In this document: piece after piece, positions 36,958-45,976 of the stretch
Layout of the letters: each line of letters begins with the position of its first letter
Position numbering within the stretch: the stretch's first letter is position 1
Assembly: GCF_003614885.1 (NCBI RefSeq)
Contig: NZ_QZMS01000007.1
Location: 992,001-1,056,000, forward strand
Direction: 5' to 3'
Source of the DNA: Photobacterium salinisoli
GTDB lineage: Bacteria; Pseudomonadota; Gammaproteobacteria; Enterobacterales; Vibrionaceae
DNA length: 64,000 nucleotides
Translations under genes and position numbers: made by a program
Notes under the pieces: generated by a model
Database searches by the model: none
The model's input: the letters and a program-made list of their open reading frames with translations, nothing else
What the model was told of the DNA's origin: nothing

Positions 36958-37443
36958 ATGCCTTCTTTTGATATTATTTCTGAAGTTGATACCGTTGAGC
37001 TTAAGAATGCGGTAGATAACAGTAACCGCGAGCTGGACACCCGCTTTGATTTCCGTAATGTAGAGGCCACTTTCAGCCTGAATAAAGAAATCGTGAAAAT
37101 GTCTGCTGAAGCAGAGTTTCAGCTGCTGCAAATGCGCGATATCCTTCGCGGAAACTTAGCCAAACGCGGCGTTGATGCCCGTGCCATGGAAACCAAAGAT
37201 ATGGTTCACACTGGGAAAACCTATTCGCAGGAAGCCATATTTAAGCAAGGGATTGATACTCCTGTTGCTAAACAGATAGTCAAAATGCTGAAAGATTCCA
37301 AGATCAAAGTGCAAGCCTCCATTCAGGGCGACAAAGTTCGGGTAACAGGTAAGAAACGCGATGATCTGCAAGCGGCAATGGCGCTGGTACGAAGCTCAGA
37401 AGAGCTGGATAAGCCTTTCCAGTTTGAAAACTTCCGCGACTGA
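36958..37443 (+). CDS. yajQ: Nucleotide-binding protein of the YajQ family
   Basis: A 161-residue protein with [20 protein letters not shown] at the start and [20 protein letters not shown] at the end, diagnostic of YajQ (E. coli 163). Start chosen at 36958, with AGCAGGAA about 8 bases upstream; an in-frame start further left adds 40 residues overlapping the end of aroH. YajQ proteins have two ferredoxin-like domains; Xanthomonas and Pseudomonas members bind cyclic di-GMP, so a signalling role is possible here (inference). Confidence 0.93.
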   Translation: MPSFDIISEVDTVELKNAVDNSNRELDTRFDFRNVEATFSLNKEIVKMSAEAEFQLLQMRDILRGNLAKRGVDARAMETKDMVHTGKTYSQEAIFKQGIDTPVAKQIVKMLKDSKIKVQASIQGDKVRVTGKKRDDLQAAMALVRSSEELDKPFQFENFRD

Positions 37444-37464
37444 TTCACCTATTCTCCATTAATG

Positions 37465-37498
37465 TCAGGAAGGCGATAAATGCCTTCCTGATCATCTT
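37465..37498 (+). terminator. Terminator after yajQ
   Basis: TCAGGAAGGC / GCCTTCCTGA 10-bp stem with a 7-base loop, followed by TCATCTT; the T tract is weak. Confidence 0.65.
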
Positions 37499-37714
37499 AA
37501 GTGTCAATATCAACACTTTTTACGCCACTCCAATTAAGTTGTAGTGCGTTATCACAACTTCTCAGCAAATCTCTGACTCATTCACTATATCCTGTTGCTT
37601 GCTATCACAGTTTGTCATTTCAGCTCACGACAAAACCGCCATAAGCGATACCTTATTTTGCAGTACATTTTTTCGGCCAGCAGGCCGGCTTTTACTGCAC
37701 TTAAGGAACCAACA

Positions 37715-39334
37715 ATGAATAACAGACCCTTACTGCAAAGGACGCTGAAAACCGTCCTGATCAGCAGTGCTTTATTCTCTGTCAGTGTGATGGCCACGGC
37801 GAATTACAACCCCGATGGCGTTTACAGCGCAGGTGAACAAGTCGTTTATCAGGGAAACACTTATCAGGCGTTACGTACCACAGAAAATGAGGCCCCCGAT
37901 GCATACCTGGGCGATGCCTGGCAGCCGGTCAATACGCTGAACGTGACCTCAGCAACAACCACTTATCCGGCCTACCAAAGCAGTGCTGTGTATGTGGGGG
38001 GCGACCACGTTTCTTACAACAGTCAGATTTATAAAGCAAAATGGTGGACACAAGGAGAAGCGCCGGACGCCACACCCGGCACAGGTGTCTGGGAGTGGGT
38101 CAGTGCAGACAATAACCCTGATCCTGGCCCCGGACCTGATCCGGATCCAACACCTGACCCCACCCCCGCCAACGGTATTATTGGTCAGAACCCGGACGGC
38201 AGCTATATCATGAGCAAAGCCTATCTGGATGCCCGTGAAACCGAGCTGACCAGCTCACCTGAATTCACAGAAGTGCTGGCTTCCATCAGCACACGCGACA
38301 ACGCGATTGTAGAGGCCGTTGTACCTGGTTTGTCCACCAACCCGGATAACGTCAAACGGGTTGAAGCCTTAATCAGCGAGCAAAAATGGGATGCGCTGTT
38401 TCCAGAGCGCAACGCCGCCTATACCTACTCTAACTTCCTCAAAGCAGTCGCGAAATTTAAAGGTTTCTGTGCCACCTATACCGATGATCGCGCCGCACAA
38501 TCAGATGCCATCTGCGCCAAATCTCTGGCTGTCATGTTTGCGCATTTCACCCAGGAAACCGGCGCCCATAACCCTCACTCTCCTTACGAAGAATGGCGCC
38601 AGGGCCTGTTTTTTGTACGCGAAGCCGGATGTTCTGAAGAGGCCTCGTCCTGTGGCTACAACAGTGAATGTGCCGCCAGTAACTGGCAGACTGAACAATG
38701 GCCGTGCGGAACTAACCCTGATGGCAGTTATGTGAAATATTTCGGTCGTGGTGCCAAACAACTGTCTTACCACTACAACTACGGACCATTCTCTGACTTT
38801 ATCTTTAACGACGTGAACGTACTGCTGCAAGATCCGGATCGTGTTGCTGACAGTTGGCTGAATCTGGCGTCTGCCGTCTTCTTCTTTGTGTATCCTCAGC
38901 CACCGAAACCTTCGATGCTGCATGTGATTGACGGTACATGGCAGCCAACAGCCACAGATATTGCTGAGAAGCGCGTGCCTGGTTTTGGTGTCACCACTAT
39001 GATCATCAATGGCGGTATTGAGTGTACGCTTGACACCGAGAAACCTCAGTCAGTTAACCGTATTAAATACTACCGTGGCCATGCAGCCGCTCTGGGTGTA
39101 GCCATTCCGGCAGACGAACAGCTGGGTTGTGCGGGTATGAAAGCCTTCAAGAAAACAGGTGACAGCACATTTGGCCTGTACTGGGAAAATGACTGGGGTT
39201 ATTACCCGGATAACCCGGGCGGTAGCAGCTTTGCCTGCCGGATTGAATCAGGTTACCAAACAGCGCACACCACGTTGAAAAAAGGCGATTATGCCAAATG
39301 TATCCAGAAATATTACGGCGTTACTATTGAGTAA
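37715..39334 (+). CDS. Secreted GH19 chitinase with two N-terminal chitin-binding modules
   Basis: A 539-residue exported enzyme. Signal peptide (residues 1-29), two CBM5/12 (ChiA-type) modules (~30-75 with [20 protein letters not shown] and ~84-130 with the AKWW motif), a Pro/Asp-rich linker (residues ~135-152), and a GH19 catalytic domain from ~160. Catalytic acid Glu281 lies in [33 protein letters not shown] is a GH19 hallmark. It hydrolyses chitin outside the cell with inversion of configuration. GGAACC precedes the ATG at 37715, which I chose because the signal peptide begins there. It complements the GH18 chitinase at 52833. Confidence 0.93.
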   Translation: MNNRPLLQRTLKTVLISSALFSVSVMATANYNPDGVYSAGEQVVYQGNTYQALRTTENEAPDAYLGDAWQPVNTLNVTSATTTYPAYQSSAVYVGGDHVSYNSQIYKAKWWTQGEAPDATPGTGVWEWVSADNNPDPGPGPDPDPTPDPTPANGIIGQNPDGSYIMSKAYLDARETELTSSPEFTEVLASISTRDNAIVEAVVPGLSTNPDNVKRVEALISEQKWDALFPERNAAYTYSNFLKAVAKFKGFCATYTDDRAAQSDAICAKSLAVMFAHFTQETGAHNPHSPYEEWRQGLFFVREAGCSEEASSCGYNSECAASNWQTEQWPCGTNPDGSYVKYFGRGAKQLSYHYNYGPFSDFIFNDVNVLLQDPDRVADSWLNLASAVFFFVYPQPPKPSMLHVIDGTWQPTATDIAEKRVPGFGVTTMIINGGIECTLDTEKPQSVNRIKYYRGHAAALGVAIPADEQLGCAGMKAFKKTGDSTFGLYWENDWGYYPDNPGGSSFACRIESGYQTAHTTLKKGDYAKCIQKYYGVTIE

Positions 39335-39363
39335 TAGGACTCATTGCGGCGACATCCGATAAT

Positions 39364-39408
39364 CATCCCGGGATAATGATCAGCGTCATGCACTTATCCC
39401 GGATTTTT
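39364..39408 (+). terminator. Terminator after the GH19 chitinase gene
   Basis: ATCC-C-GGGATAA pairs with TTATCCCGGAT (one bulged C) around a 17-base loop and is followed by TTTTT. Confidence 0.75.
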
Positions 39409-39572
39409 CATTCAATAGCCTGAAAATGCACAAGCTGTGATACCGATTCCCCTATCCGCTTTCTGTACCTTGATTTCTTTTTGTCTCACTCCCGAGTTTG
39501 TTAGAGTGCCACAGCCTGTCGTCGCAGACGGTTATCAGGCGACACCTTTTTCACAACTGACGGAAACACTGA

Positions 39573-40190
39573 ATGACCCTGCCAGAGCATCCATCTGACG
39601 AACAACCTGAAAATCCGCTTATCTGGCCCATCCTCAGCCTGCTGGAAAAACAACCCAATGGATGGATGGTGCACACCCTGGCGGAATCGTTGAAGCAGCA
39701 GGGGTTACTGAACACCTTAGACGAGGTCGCAGAGCAGGATCTTTTCAAGCGAAATTTTCTGCTGATGAATGCGTTATATCAGTTGCAGCAAATGCTGTTG
39801 CCCGGTCAGTGGCTGCAGGCACAGGCAATGGACATCAAACTGATGCAAAATCAGGGTGATCTGCAAGTCGACGAGCAAGATCCGCTCAGAGAGTATTATC
39901 TGGACTGGCAGAATTACCAGTCTGATACCTACTCCATCCGTGATTTGCTGTCGACGTTCTGGCAACAGTATCAGCAACACATTGGCAACCTGAGTGTCAC
40001 GACAAACGCCTCATGGCAACAGGATCTGGCAGTGCTCGAACTTCCCGCTGATGCCAGCCCGGCACAAATACGTAAACAATGGCGAAGACTGGCACTGCGC
40101 TGGCATCCAGACCGTCCTGAAGGAAATACAGACAAGTTCCGGCAGGCCTGTGAAGCCTGGCAGCGCATTCAAAGCCGCCTCCACAACTAA
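39573..40190 (+). CDS. DnaJ-related protein with C-terminal J domain
   Basis: A 205-residue protein. The N-terminal ~140 residues belong to the DnaJ-related domain found in gammaproteobacteria (LIWPILSLLEKQPNGWMVHT), and the last ~55 residues form a J domain with the HPD motif in RRLALRWHPDRPEGN. It would stimulate the ATPase of a DnaK-type chaperone; the partner could be the canonical DnaK or one of the divergent Hsp70s at 44018 and 45977 (inference). It lies just upstream of the pirin gene on the same strand, with a 123-base gap. Confidence 0.85.
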   Translation: MTLPEHPSDEQPENPLIWPILSLLEKQPNGWMVHTLAESLKQQGLLNTLDEVAEQDLFKRNFLLMNALYQLQQMLLPGQWLQAQAMDIKLMQNQGDLQVDEQDPLREYYLDWQNYQSDTYSIRDLLSTFWQQYQQHIGNLSVTTNASWQQDLAVLELPADASPAQIRKQWRRLALRWHPDRPEGNTDKFRQACEAWQRIQSRLHN

Positions 40191-40313
40191 CCCCCAAACG
40201 CCAACTCATTCAAATTTTTCTAATAAGCTGTTCGTCAGCCTGAACTGTTCTGTTGCCTCTGCCCGGCGTACACTTTTTCAAAATACGCCGGAAGCTGATA
40301 TTCGGAGGCAATC

Positions 40314-41156
40314 ATGGCAATCAGACAAATTCAACAAATCCTGCGCTCTCACCCCTCTTCAGATGGTGATGGTGTCAAAATTCAACGCGTGCATGGTTTC
40401 GACAATGCGGCATTCTCGCCTTTTCTGATGGTTGATGAGCTCAAGTCTGATCAGGCCGCTGACTATATTGGCGGATTTCCCCCTCATCCGCACCGAGGCA
40501 TAGAAACACTGACTTATATGTTACGGGGTCACTTCCAGCACCAGGACCACATGGGCAACAAAGGTGAACTGAAAGACGGTGGTGCGCAGTGGATGTCAGC
40601 AGGTAAAGGGGTGATTCACAGCGAGATGCCCATCATGTCCGACGGCCAATTGCACGGCTTTCAAATCTGGATAAACCTGCCTGCCAGCAAAAAAATGCTG
40701 CCCGCTCAGTACCATGACTTCCAGTCTGAGGTTATTACTGAGAAACAGCTCAGCGGGCAGAACCTGATTCGTGTTATTTCCGGCGATCTCACTATTGATG
40801 GCGACACCCTGACAGGTCCACTTCAAGAAACGGGTGTACCCACCACTATTGCAGACTGGCGCGCCGCTGCCGGTGAGCAGTTGAACAGCTGCCTGAACCC
40901 GGATTTCCAGGCCATGCTGTATGTTTACCAGGGAGCAGTCAGCATCGAAGGAAGGCATGCCAAAGCTGGTGAACTGGTGATATTAACCGCCGGGGAAGGC
41001 CTGGCAATAACGGCGACAGAAGATACCGGTCTGCTATTGCTTTCAGGCACCCCGATTAATGAGCCAGTGGCACATTACGGCCCTTTTGTCATGAACACCA
41101 TGAAAGAGATCGAGCAAGCGATTCATGATTATCAGACCGGCCAGCTGACCGACTAA
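40314..41156 (+). CDS. Pirin family protein
   Basis: A 280-residue double cupin protein. The metal site is visible: His58 and His60 in PPHPHRGIETLTYML and His102/Glu104 in GVIHSEMP, with GGAQWMSAGKG between them. Bacterial pirins bind iron; some have quercetinase activity, others regulate pyruvate metabolism, so function is open. TCGGAGG lies about 7 bases before the ATG. A strong terminator follows. Confidence 0.93.
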   Translation: MAIRQIQQILRSHPSSDGDGVKIQRVHGFDNAAFSPFLMVDELKSDQAADYIGGFPPHPHRGIETLTYMLRGHFQHQDHMGNKGELKDGGAQWMSAGKGVIHSEMPIMSDGQLHGFQIWINLPASKKMLPAQYHDFQSEVITEKQLSGQNLIRVISGDLTIDGDTLTGPLQETGVPTTIADWRAAAGEQLNSCLNPDFQAMLYVYQGAVSIEGRHAKAGELVILTAGEGLAITATEDTGLLLLSGTPINEPVAHYGPFVMNTMKEIEQAIHDYQTGQLTD

Positions 41157-41176
41157 CGGATATCAACATACCTTAC

Positions 41177-41207
41177 GAAAACAGCCCGCAAAGCGGGCTG
41201 TTTTTTT
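41177..41207. terminator. Strong terminator after the pirin gene, shared with convergent lpxL
   Basis: AACAGCCCGC / GCGGGCTGTT stem with AAA loop and seven T residues on the plus strand; the minus strand has TTTTCG after the stem. Confidence 0.92.
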
Positions 41208-41219
41208 ATCTTTTGCCAA

Positions 41220-42149
41220 TCAGTATAAACTGGCCTCTCCTTCGGGACGTGTCTTAAACCGCCGGTGCAGCCACATATATTGTTCTGGTGCCTGCATGAT
41301 CATAGGTTCTACCGCGTGTTTGTTAATATATGCTGCAGCCGCATCCGGATCATTATGCGGGAAGTCTTCCAATGGTTTAAACACTCTGAGCGTATACATA
41401 CCGTCATCGGTGTCGCGGACCAAGGCAATAGGAACAATGGCACAATCTGTAGCATCAACCAGCAAACTGGTTCCTACCGTCGTACAGGCCTTATCAACAG
41501 CAAACAGGGGCGCAAATGTAGAACGGCGACGACCATAATCATGATCAGGGGCATACCAGACCCGCTCACCTTCCCGCAAGGCACGGAACATCCCTTTGAC
41601 ATCTTTACGATCCAGCATATAACGGTTAGAGCGCACCCGCCCTTTAAACTGGAAATAGTCAAAACATGGATTATTGTTTGGGCGGTACACGCCAACACCC
41701 GGAGCACGAAGACCAAATGCACGCGCTCCGACTTCCAGATTCATTGAATGAACGGCGACCAGCAGGACTCCCCGTCCTTGCTTATCCAGCTCATCCAGAT
41801 ACTCTACACCTTCAAACCGGATGTGTCGTTTGACCCGCCATTCAGGCCAGAACCAGGCCATACCCGTTTCAAACAAAGCCAGACCGGCATTATCGATATT
41901 TTTCTTAATCAGCGCATCACGCTCATCCTTTGGCATATCAGGAAAGCAGAGTTCCAGATTACGCTCAATGGTATAGCGGCGCTTTTTGAGCAGTTTGATT
42001 GCCAGCCTGCCGACCCCTTTCCCCATCAGAAACTGAATGCGGTAAGGAAGTAAACTGATGAGTTTCATAGTGCCAATCATCAACAAGGTCGGCCAGTATC
42101 GGGGGTGAAGAAGTTCGGCCTTAAATTCCGGTGCCGTCAATTTGCTCAT
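41220..42149 (-). CDS. lpxL: Lipid A lauroyltransferase (LpxL type)
   Basis: A 309-residue inner-membrane acyltransferase (E. coli LpxL 306). ELLHPRYWPTLLMIG near the start, ETGMAWFWPEW, the catalytic HX4E motif HSMNLE (His134, Glu139), GVYRPNNNP, LDRKDVKGM, VWYAPDHDYG and the end QYMWLHRRFKTRPEG match LpxL almost block by block. It adds a secondary acyl chain to Kdo2-lipid IVA on the inner leaflet. I start at 42149 (MSKLTAPEFK) by alignment; in-frame upstream starts exist but are not supported by homology. A -35/-10 pair lies at 42228-42255 on the minus strand. Confidence 0.92.
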   Translation of the reverse strand: MSKLTAPEFKAELLHPRYWPTLLMIGTMKLISLLPYRIQFLMGKGVGRLAIKLLKKRRYTIERNLELCFPDMPKDERDALIKKNIDNAGLALFETGMAWFWPEWRVKRHIRFEGVEYLDELDKQGRGVLLVAVHSMNLEVGARAFGLRAPGVGVYRPNNNPCFDYFQFKGRVRSNRYMLDRKDVKGMFRALREGERVWYAPDHDYGRRRSTFAPLFAVDKACTTVGTSLLVDATDCAIVPIALVRDTDDGMYTLRVFKPLEDFPHNDPDAAAAYINKHAVEPMIMQAPEQYMWLHRRFKTRPEGEASLY

Positions 42150-42227
42150 AACAGAGACGATTTTCCTTATTGTTTGAAGCGAAGCCTGCACTGTCATCGT
42201 CGTGGGCAGACAGGAAAAGAACAATGT

Positions 42228-42255
42228 ATTGTATACCAGCATGGCAAGCTTGCAA
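42228..42255 (-). promoter_or_regulatory. Candidate promoter of lpxL
   Basis: Read on the minus strand, TTGCAA (42255-42250), 16-base spacer, TACAAT (42233-42228). A start near 42221 gives a leader of about 70 bases before lpxL. Confidence 0.5.
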
Positions 42256-42310
42256 GAACCACAACACCTGGTCTGTTCTCCTGACGACTATCGCTGCAGT
42301 ATGGGACAAA

Positions 42311-42331
42311 GAAAAGCCACCCGTAGGTGGC
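42311..42331 (-). terminator. Orphan minus-strand terminator, not linked to a known gene
   Basis: GCCACC / GGTGGC stem with a CGTA loop; on the minus strand it is followed by TTTTCTTTG. It lies upstream of the likely lpxL promoter and no minus-strand gene lies to its right, so it would end an unannotated transcript. Confidence 0.55.
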
Positions 42332-42711
42332 CAGTTGAAAATTATAATTTTAGTCTGTTGTTATTATAATTCTGAATCCCTGCACAGTATCAGCGCTTCC
42401 CCTAAGCCCTGAAGCAGTGATATCAGATGCTCCCTCTTCTTCACATCACTACACTAACATTCACACAATACGCACTTTGTTTTTTGTGTGTCTGGTTTCA
42501 TTACTTGATAGCACTATTCGGGCCAACTTTTTCAAGTCAGTCGTTTCAGTAGGTTACAGTCTTACCGTTATGACGACTTCCGCCCCCTGTAAAACTCCCT
42601 GACAGTGGCACGTACTGCCAGGCAGCCTTAAAACGCCGTTCATCATAGCTGAAATTGGTGATACTCTGGCATTGTCAGTCAACATGTTTAAACGGAGTTA
42701 ACACGGTAGCT
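42332..42711. other. Gene-free region upstream of the winged-helix gene, possibly encoding a small RNA
   Basis: No protein gene supported. On the minus strand it may give a transcript of up to about 200 bases ending at the terminator at 42311. TGGCA / TGCCA arms at 42606-42620 and the plus-strand promoter of the winged-helix gene should also lie here. Confidence 0.4.
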
Positions 42712-43005
42712 ATGTCCATCAGTAAAACCAAATCCAGCTTTTACCGTCGCTTGTACGTCGCCCACCTGATCGATCAGGGCATAGCGACAGTCCCGACTTT
42801 ACTTGAATATACAGGTATGCCGAGGCGCACAGCACAGGACACGATCAAGAGCCTCTCCGATCTCGATATTGTGTGTGAGTTTAAACAGGCTGAGGGAGAG
42901 CGCCACCGGAGCGGACGGTATGAAATTCGGGATTGGGGCGCCATCAACAAACAATGGATTGCCGATAATCTCACCGACATAAAAGCAGTGCTTGATTACC
43001 CCTGA
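42712..43005 (+). CDS. Small winged helix-turn-helix protein
   Basis: A 97-residue protein with a helix-turn-helix region (DQGIATVPTLLEYTGMPRRT then AQDTIKSLSDLDIVCEF) and a beta-wing (RHRSGRYEIRDWGAIN). It resembles small MarR-like or replication-type winged helices found in Vibrionaceae, function unknown. The ATG at 42712 was chosen because sequence before it (MVILWHCQST) does not look coding; GGTAGCT just upstream is a poor ribosome site, while GGAG lies 13 to 16 bases before. It precedes the DUF2760-Hsp70 cluster by 377 bases and might regulate it (speculation). Confidence 0.75.
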   Translation: MSISKTKSSFYRRLYVAHLIDQGIATVPTLLEYTGMPRRTAQDTIKSLSDLDIVCEFKQAEGERHRSGRYEIRDWGAINKQWIADNLTDIKAVLDYP

Positions 43006-43382
43006 AGGGCTATCTGCTGCGCCAGTTATCGCAGCCTGCAACTCATATTGCGTTGCATTTTGCCTGTCTGATTTTCAGACACCCCTGTAAAGTTAACGCG
43101 AGTTCCACACAGGCTCAAAAAATAGACTAAAAAGTAATGGAGGGCCGTAAACTCCGGCCACATTCAGCGATTTTGAGCCTTACCGCTGCTGCTCTTATCA
43201 CAAGTGTATGTAACCTGTGACAGAAAAATGTCATATTGACTTGGTTGCAAAGTAACCTAAGAAACAGTTTCTCACGAAACTAGCGCTAAAAATGGCGTGT
43301 TTACTGGCTATATTAGCAATATGTTGTGTTAATATTCGGGCCAAAATTTTTCAGCTTGTCACGGACAAAAGAGAAGATAAAT
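43006..43382. other. 377-base region between the winged-helix gene and the DUF2760-Hsp70 cluster
   Basis: No gene seen. It contains GCTGCG / CGCAGC arms just after the winged-helix stop (43016-43035) and AGTTTC / GAAACT arms (43267-43282) close to the cluster. A clear heat-shock (sigma-32) promoter was not found by eye. Confidence 0.5.
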
Positions 43383-44018
43383 ATGGCTTTAGACTTTTCA
43401 AAAATGACGGTGGATTTATCCGCAATGCCAACCACTATTGATATGGCACATGGCTTACTGGCTGCTCTGGTTGTCATACTTTTACTGCTATATGTGACAA
43501 AGAAAGGCAAACCGGTAGAAGTTGAGAAAGTCGTCGAAAAAGAAGTCCAGGTTGAAAAAATTGTCGAAGTAGAAAAACCGGTCGAAAAAATTGTTGAAGT
43601 AGAGAAAATTGTTGAGGTGGAATCTAAACTCAAAACCGCAACGCCAGACGCTGCACTTCAGCTCTTGTCTCTGCTACAAAAAGAAGCACGCTTCATCGAC
43701 TTTATGCAAGAAGATCTGAAAGGCTTTGCCGATGCAGAAATTGGTGCAGCTGCCCGGGTGATTCATGAAGGCGGTAAAAAAGTACTGGATGAATATTTCC
43801 GGTTTGCGCCAGTGCGCGGTGAGGAAGAAGAAACCCGCATCACCTTACCAGAAGGCTTTAATGCCTCTGAAGTTCGCCTGACAGGCAATGTGGTGGGTAA
43901 TGCGCCTTTCACTGGCACACTCATTCACCGCGGATGGAAAGTCACAGAGATCAATTTACCTAAAATGTCAGACGGACACGACCCTCGTATCCTGGCGGCT
44001 GCTGAGGTTGAGCTATAA
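43383..44018 (+). CDS. DUF2760-family membrane-anchored protein with Val-Glu-Lys repeat stalk
   Basis: A 211-residue protein in three parts: a membrane anchor (~20-40, AHGLLAALVVILLLLYVTKK), a charged stalk of repeated Val-Glu-Lys units (~45-80), and a C-terminal globular domain of the DUF2760 type (QLLSLLQKEARFIDFMQEDL, then VGNAPFTGTLIHRGWKVTEI). I recall DUF2760 proteins encoded next to atypical Hsp70s. The stop codon overlaps the start of the next gene (TAATG), so translation is coupled. The likely role is a membrane-bound partner or adaptor of the two Hsp70s (inference). Start chosen at 43383, because the sequence in front does not belong to the domain. Confidence 0.78.
   Translation: MALDFSKMTVDLSAMPTTIDMAHGLLAALVVILLLLYVTKKGKPVEVEKVVEKEVQVEKIVEVEKPVEKIVEVEKIVEVESKLKTATPDAALQLLSLLQKEARFIDFMQEDLKGFADAEIGAAARVIHEGGKKVLDEYFRFAPVRGEEEETRITLPEGFNASEVRLTGNVVGNAPFTGTLIHRGWKVTEINLPKMSDGHDPRILAAAEVEL
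43519..43623 (+). repeat. In-gene tandem repeat encoding the Val-Glu-Lys stalk
   Basis: About six imperfect copies of an 18-base unit of the type GTCGAAGTAGAAAAAATT, encoding V-E-V-E-K-I/P-like hexapeptides between the membrane anchor and the DUF2760 domain. Confidence 0.8.
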
Positions 44019-45853
44019 TGCAAGCACATCAAGAACATAAATACAGTGTGGGTATCGACCTTGGTACGACCCACTGCGTTCTGTCTTATGTTGATTTACA
44101 ACAGGACGATGCACCGGTCACAGTGATGCCTATTGCGCAACTGACCACCCCGGGCAATGTAGAAGAAAAATCGCAATTGCCTTCTTTCATGTATCAGGCA
44201 CACGAATCCGAACTGGCGCCAGGGGATACTGCCCTGCCGTGGGATGCCCAGCCCAATGCGATTGTTGGTGCGATGGCACGCCATTTAGGAAGCAAAACCC
44301 CTATTCGTTTAATCGCCAGTGCCAAGAGCTGGTTGTGCCATGGTGGTATTAACCGCCGCGATGCCTTTCTGCCGCTGAATTCACCAGAAGAAGTGACAAA
44401 AGTTTCTCCACTGGCAGCAACCCGCGCTTACTTATCCCACCTTGCCAAAGCGTGGGATCATAAACACCCTGATGCGTCACTGTTCGATCAGGATGTGACC
44501 ATAACCGTACCGGCCTCTTTCGATCCGGCAGCGCGCGATTTAACAGCAGAGGCGGCCCGTGAAGTGGGCTTCAAGCACCTGACACTGTTGGAAGAGCCTC
44601 AGGCAGCGGTATACAGCTGGATCAAAAATAACGATGACACATGGCGTGATCAGGTCAGCGTGGGCGATGTCATTCTGGTTGTCGATATCGGTGGTGGTAC
44701 AACCGACCTGTCTCTGGTCGCCGTAACTGAAGAAGACGGCAACCTGACGTTAAATCGTGTTGCTGTCGGTGATCATATTTTGCTGGGTGGCGATAACATG
44801 GACCTGGCGCTGGCTTACCGTCTGAAAGCCAAACTGGCTCAGGAAGGCAAGCAGCTACAGCCCTGGCAGATTCAAGCCATTACCCACGCTTGTCGCGATG
44901 CTAAAGAAGCCCTGCTGACAGATAACACTCTGCAGGCTGTTCCCATTGTGGTTCCAAGCCGTGGTTCAAAACTGCTGGGCGGTACACTGCAGACTGAACT
45001 GACACAAGAGGAAGTACAGCAAACGCTTGTGGAAGGCTTCTTCCCGCAAACAGGCATTGAAGAGCATCCGGTTGAAATGCAGCGCGGCGCCCTGACCCAA
45101 ATGGGACTGCCTTACGCACAAGATGCCGCTATTACCCGCCATATTGCCGGTTTTCTGAGCCGTCAGTCATCCGCAGTGGATGAGCTTTTTGATAGCTTTG
45201 AGCAAATTCATGACGGCTTCATTTGCCCGTCTGCGATTTTGTTCAATGGCGGTGTGCTGAAATCTGAGCTGCTTTCTCAACGCCTGACCTCCACCATTAA
45301 TCAATGGCTGACTCAGGCCGGCAGCCCAGAAGCCAAGCGCCTGCAGGGACTGGATCTGGATCTGTCCGTTGCACACGGGGCTTCTTATTACGGTTCAGTG
45401 CGCCAGGGCAAAGGTGTTCGCATACGTGGTGGCATTGCCAGCAGCTATTATGTTGGCATTGAGAGTGCCATGCCGGCCATTCCAGGTATGGAGCCGCCTG
45501 TAGAAGCACTTTGTGTGGCGCCTTTTGGTATGGAAGAAGGCAGTCATGCAGAAGTATCAGGCAGAGAATTCGGCTTGATCATTGGTCAGCCAGTGACCTT
45601 CCGTTTCTTCGGTTCAACGGTTCGCCGTGAAGATGCCCCGGGGGTCCTGCTTGACTGGTGGCAACCGGAAGAGCTGGAGGAGTTGCCAGCTATTCAAGTG
45701 ACTCTACCGGTATCCGATGGTCGTTCTGCGGGACAAATCGTTCCCGTCTCACTGGCTGCACGTGTTACGGAACTGGGCACCTTATGCCTGGAAGCCATTC
45801 CAACCGATGGCGGGCAAAAATGGCAAGTAGAGTTTGACGTTCGGGAAAGCTAA
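44018..45853 (+). CDS. Divergent Hsp70-family protein (short paralogue)
   Basis: A 611-residue Hsp70-like ATPase. Phosphate-1 motif GIDLGTTHC (~residues 12-20), phosphate-2 VVDIGGGTTDLS (~220), and adenosine motif ILFNGGVLKSELLSQR (~408) are intact. Downstream of the nucleotide-binding part there is a beta-rich segment (~470-611) but no helical lid and no C-terminal EEVD-like tail as in DnaK. The nucleotide domain has family-specific inserts. It would act as an ATP-driven chaperone with the DUF2760 protein, whose stop overlaps its start, and with the larger paralogue downstream. Clients are unknown. Confidence 0.88.
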   Translation: MQAHQEHKYSVGIDLGTTHCVLSYVDLQQDDAPVTVMPIAQLTTPGNVEEKSQLPSFMYQAHESELAPGDTALPWDAQPNAIVGAMARHLGSKTPIRLIASAKSWLCHGGINRRDAFLPLNSPEEVTKVSPLAATRAYLSHLAKAWDHKHPDASLFDQDVTITVPASFDPAARDLTAEAAREVGFKHLTLLEEPQAAVYSWIKNNDDTWRDQVSVGDVILVVDIGGGTTDLSLVAVTEEDGNLTLNRVAVGDHILLGGDNMDLALAYRLKAKLAQEGKQLQPWQIQAITHACRDAKEALLTDNTLQAVPIVVPSRGSKLLGGTLQTELTQEEVQQTLVEGFFPQTGIEEHPVEMQRGALTQMGLPYAQDAAITRHIAGFLSRQSSAVDELFDSFEQIHDGFICPSAILFNGGVLKSELLSQRLTSTINQWLTQAGSPEAKRLQGLDLDLSVAHGASYYGSVRQGKGVRIRGGIASSYYVGIESAMPAIPGMEPPVEALCVAPFGMEEGSHAEVSGREFGLIIGQPVTFRFFGSTVRREDAPGVLLDWWQPEELEELPAIQVTLPVSDGRSAGQIVPVSLAARVTELGTLCLEAIPTDGGQKWQVEFDVRES

Positions 45854-45875
45854 TGCTTTCTCAGATGATATTTCG

Positions 45876-45900
45876 ACGGCGCATTCATTGCGCCGTTATT
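45876..45900 (+). terminator. Hairpin between the two Hsp70 genes
   Basis: ACGGCGCA / TGCGCCGT 8-bp stem with TTCAT loop followed by TATTTTA. The poor T tract suggests partial termination, so the second Hsp70 may be made at a lower level or from its own promoter. Confidence 0.5.
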
Positions 45901-45976
45901 TTACCCAGCTTACCCAGTCTCAGCCACATGCTAGTTACAAGGTAACTTCTGAGTAAAAACAGGCACGGAGTCTTAC

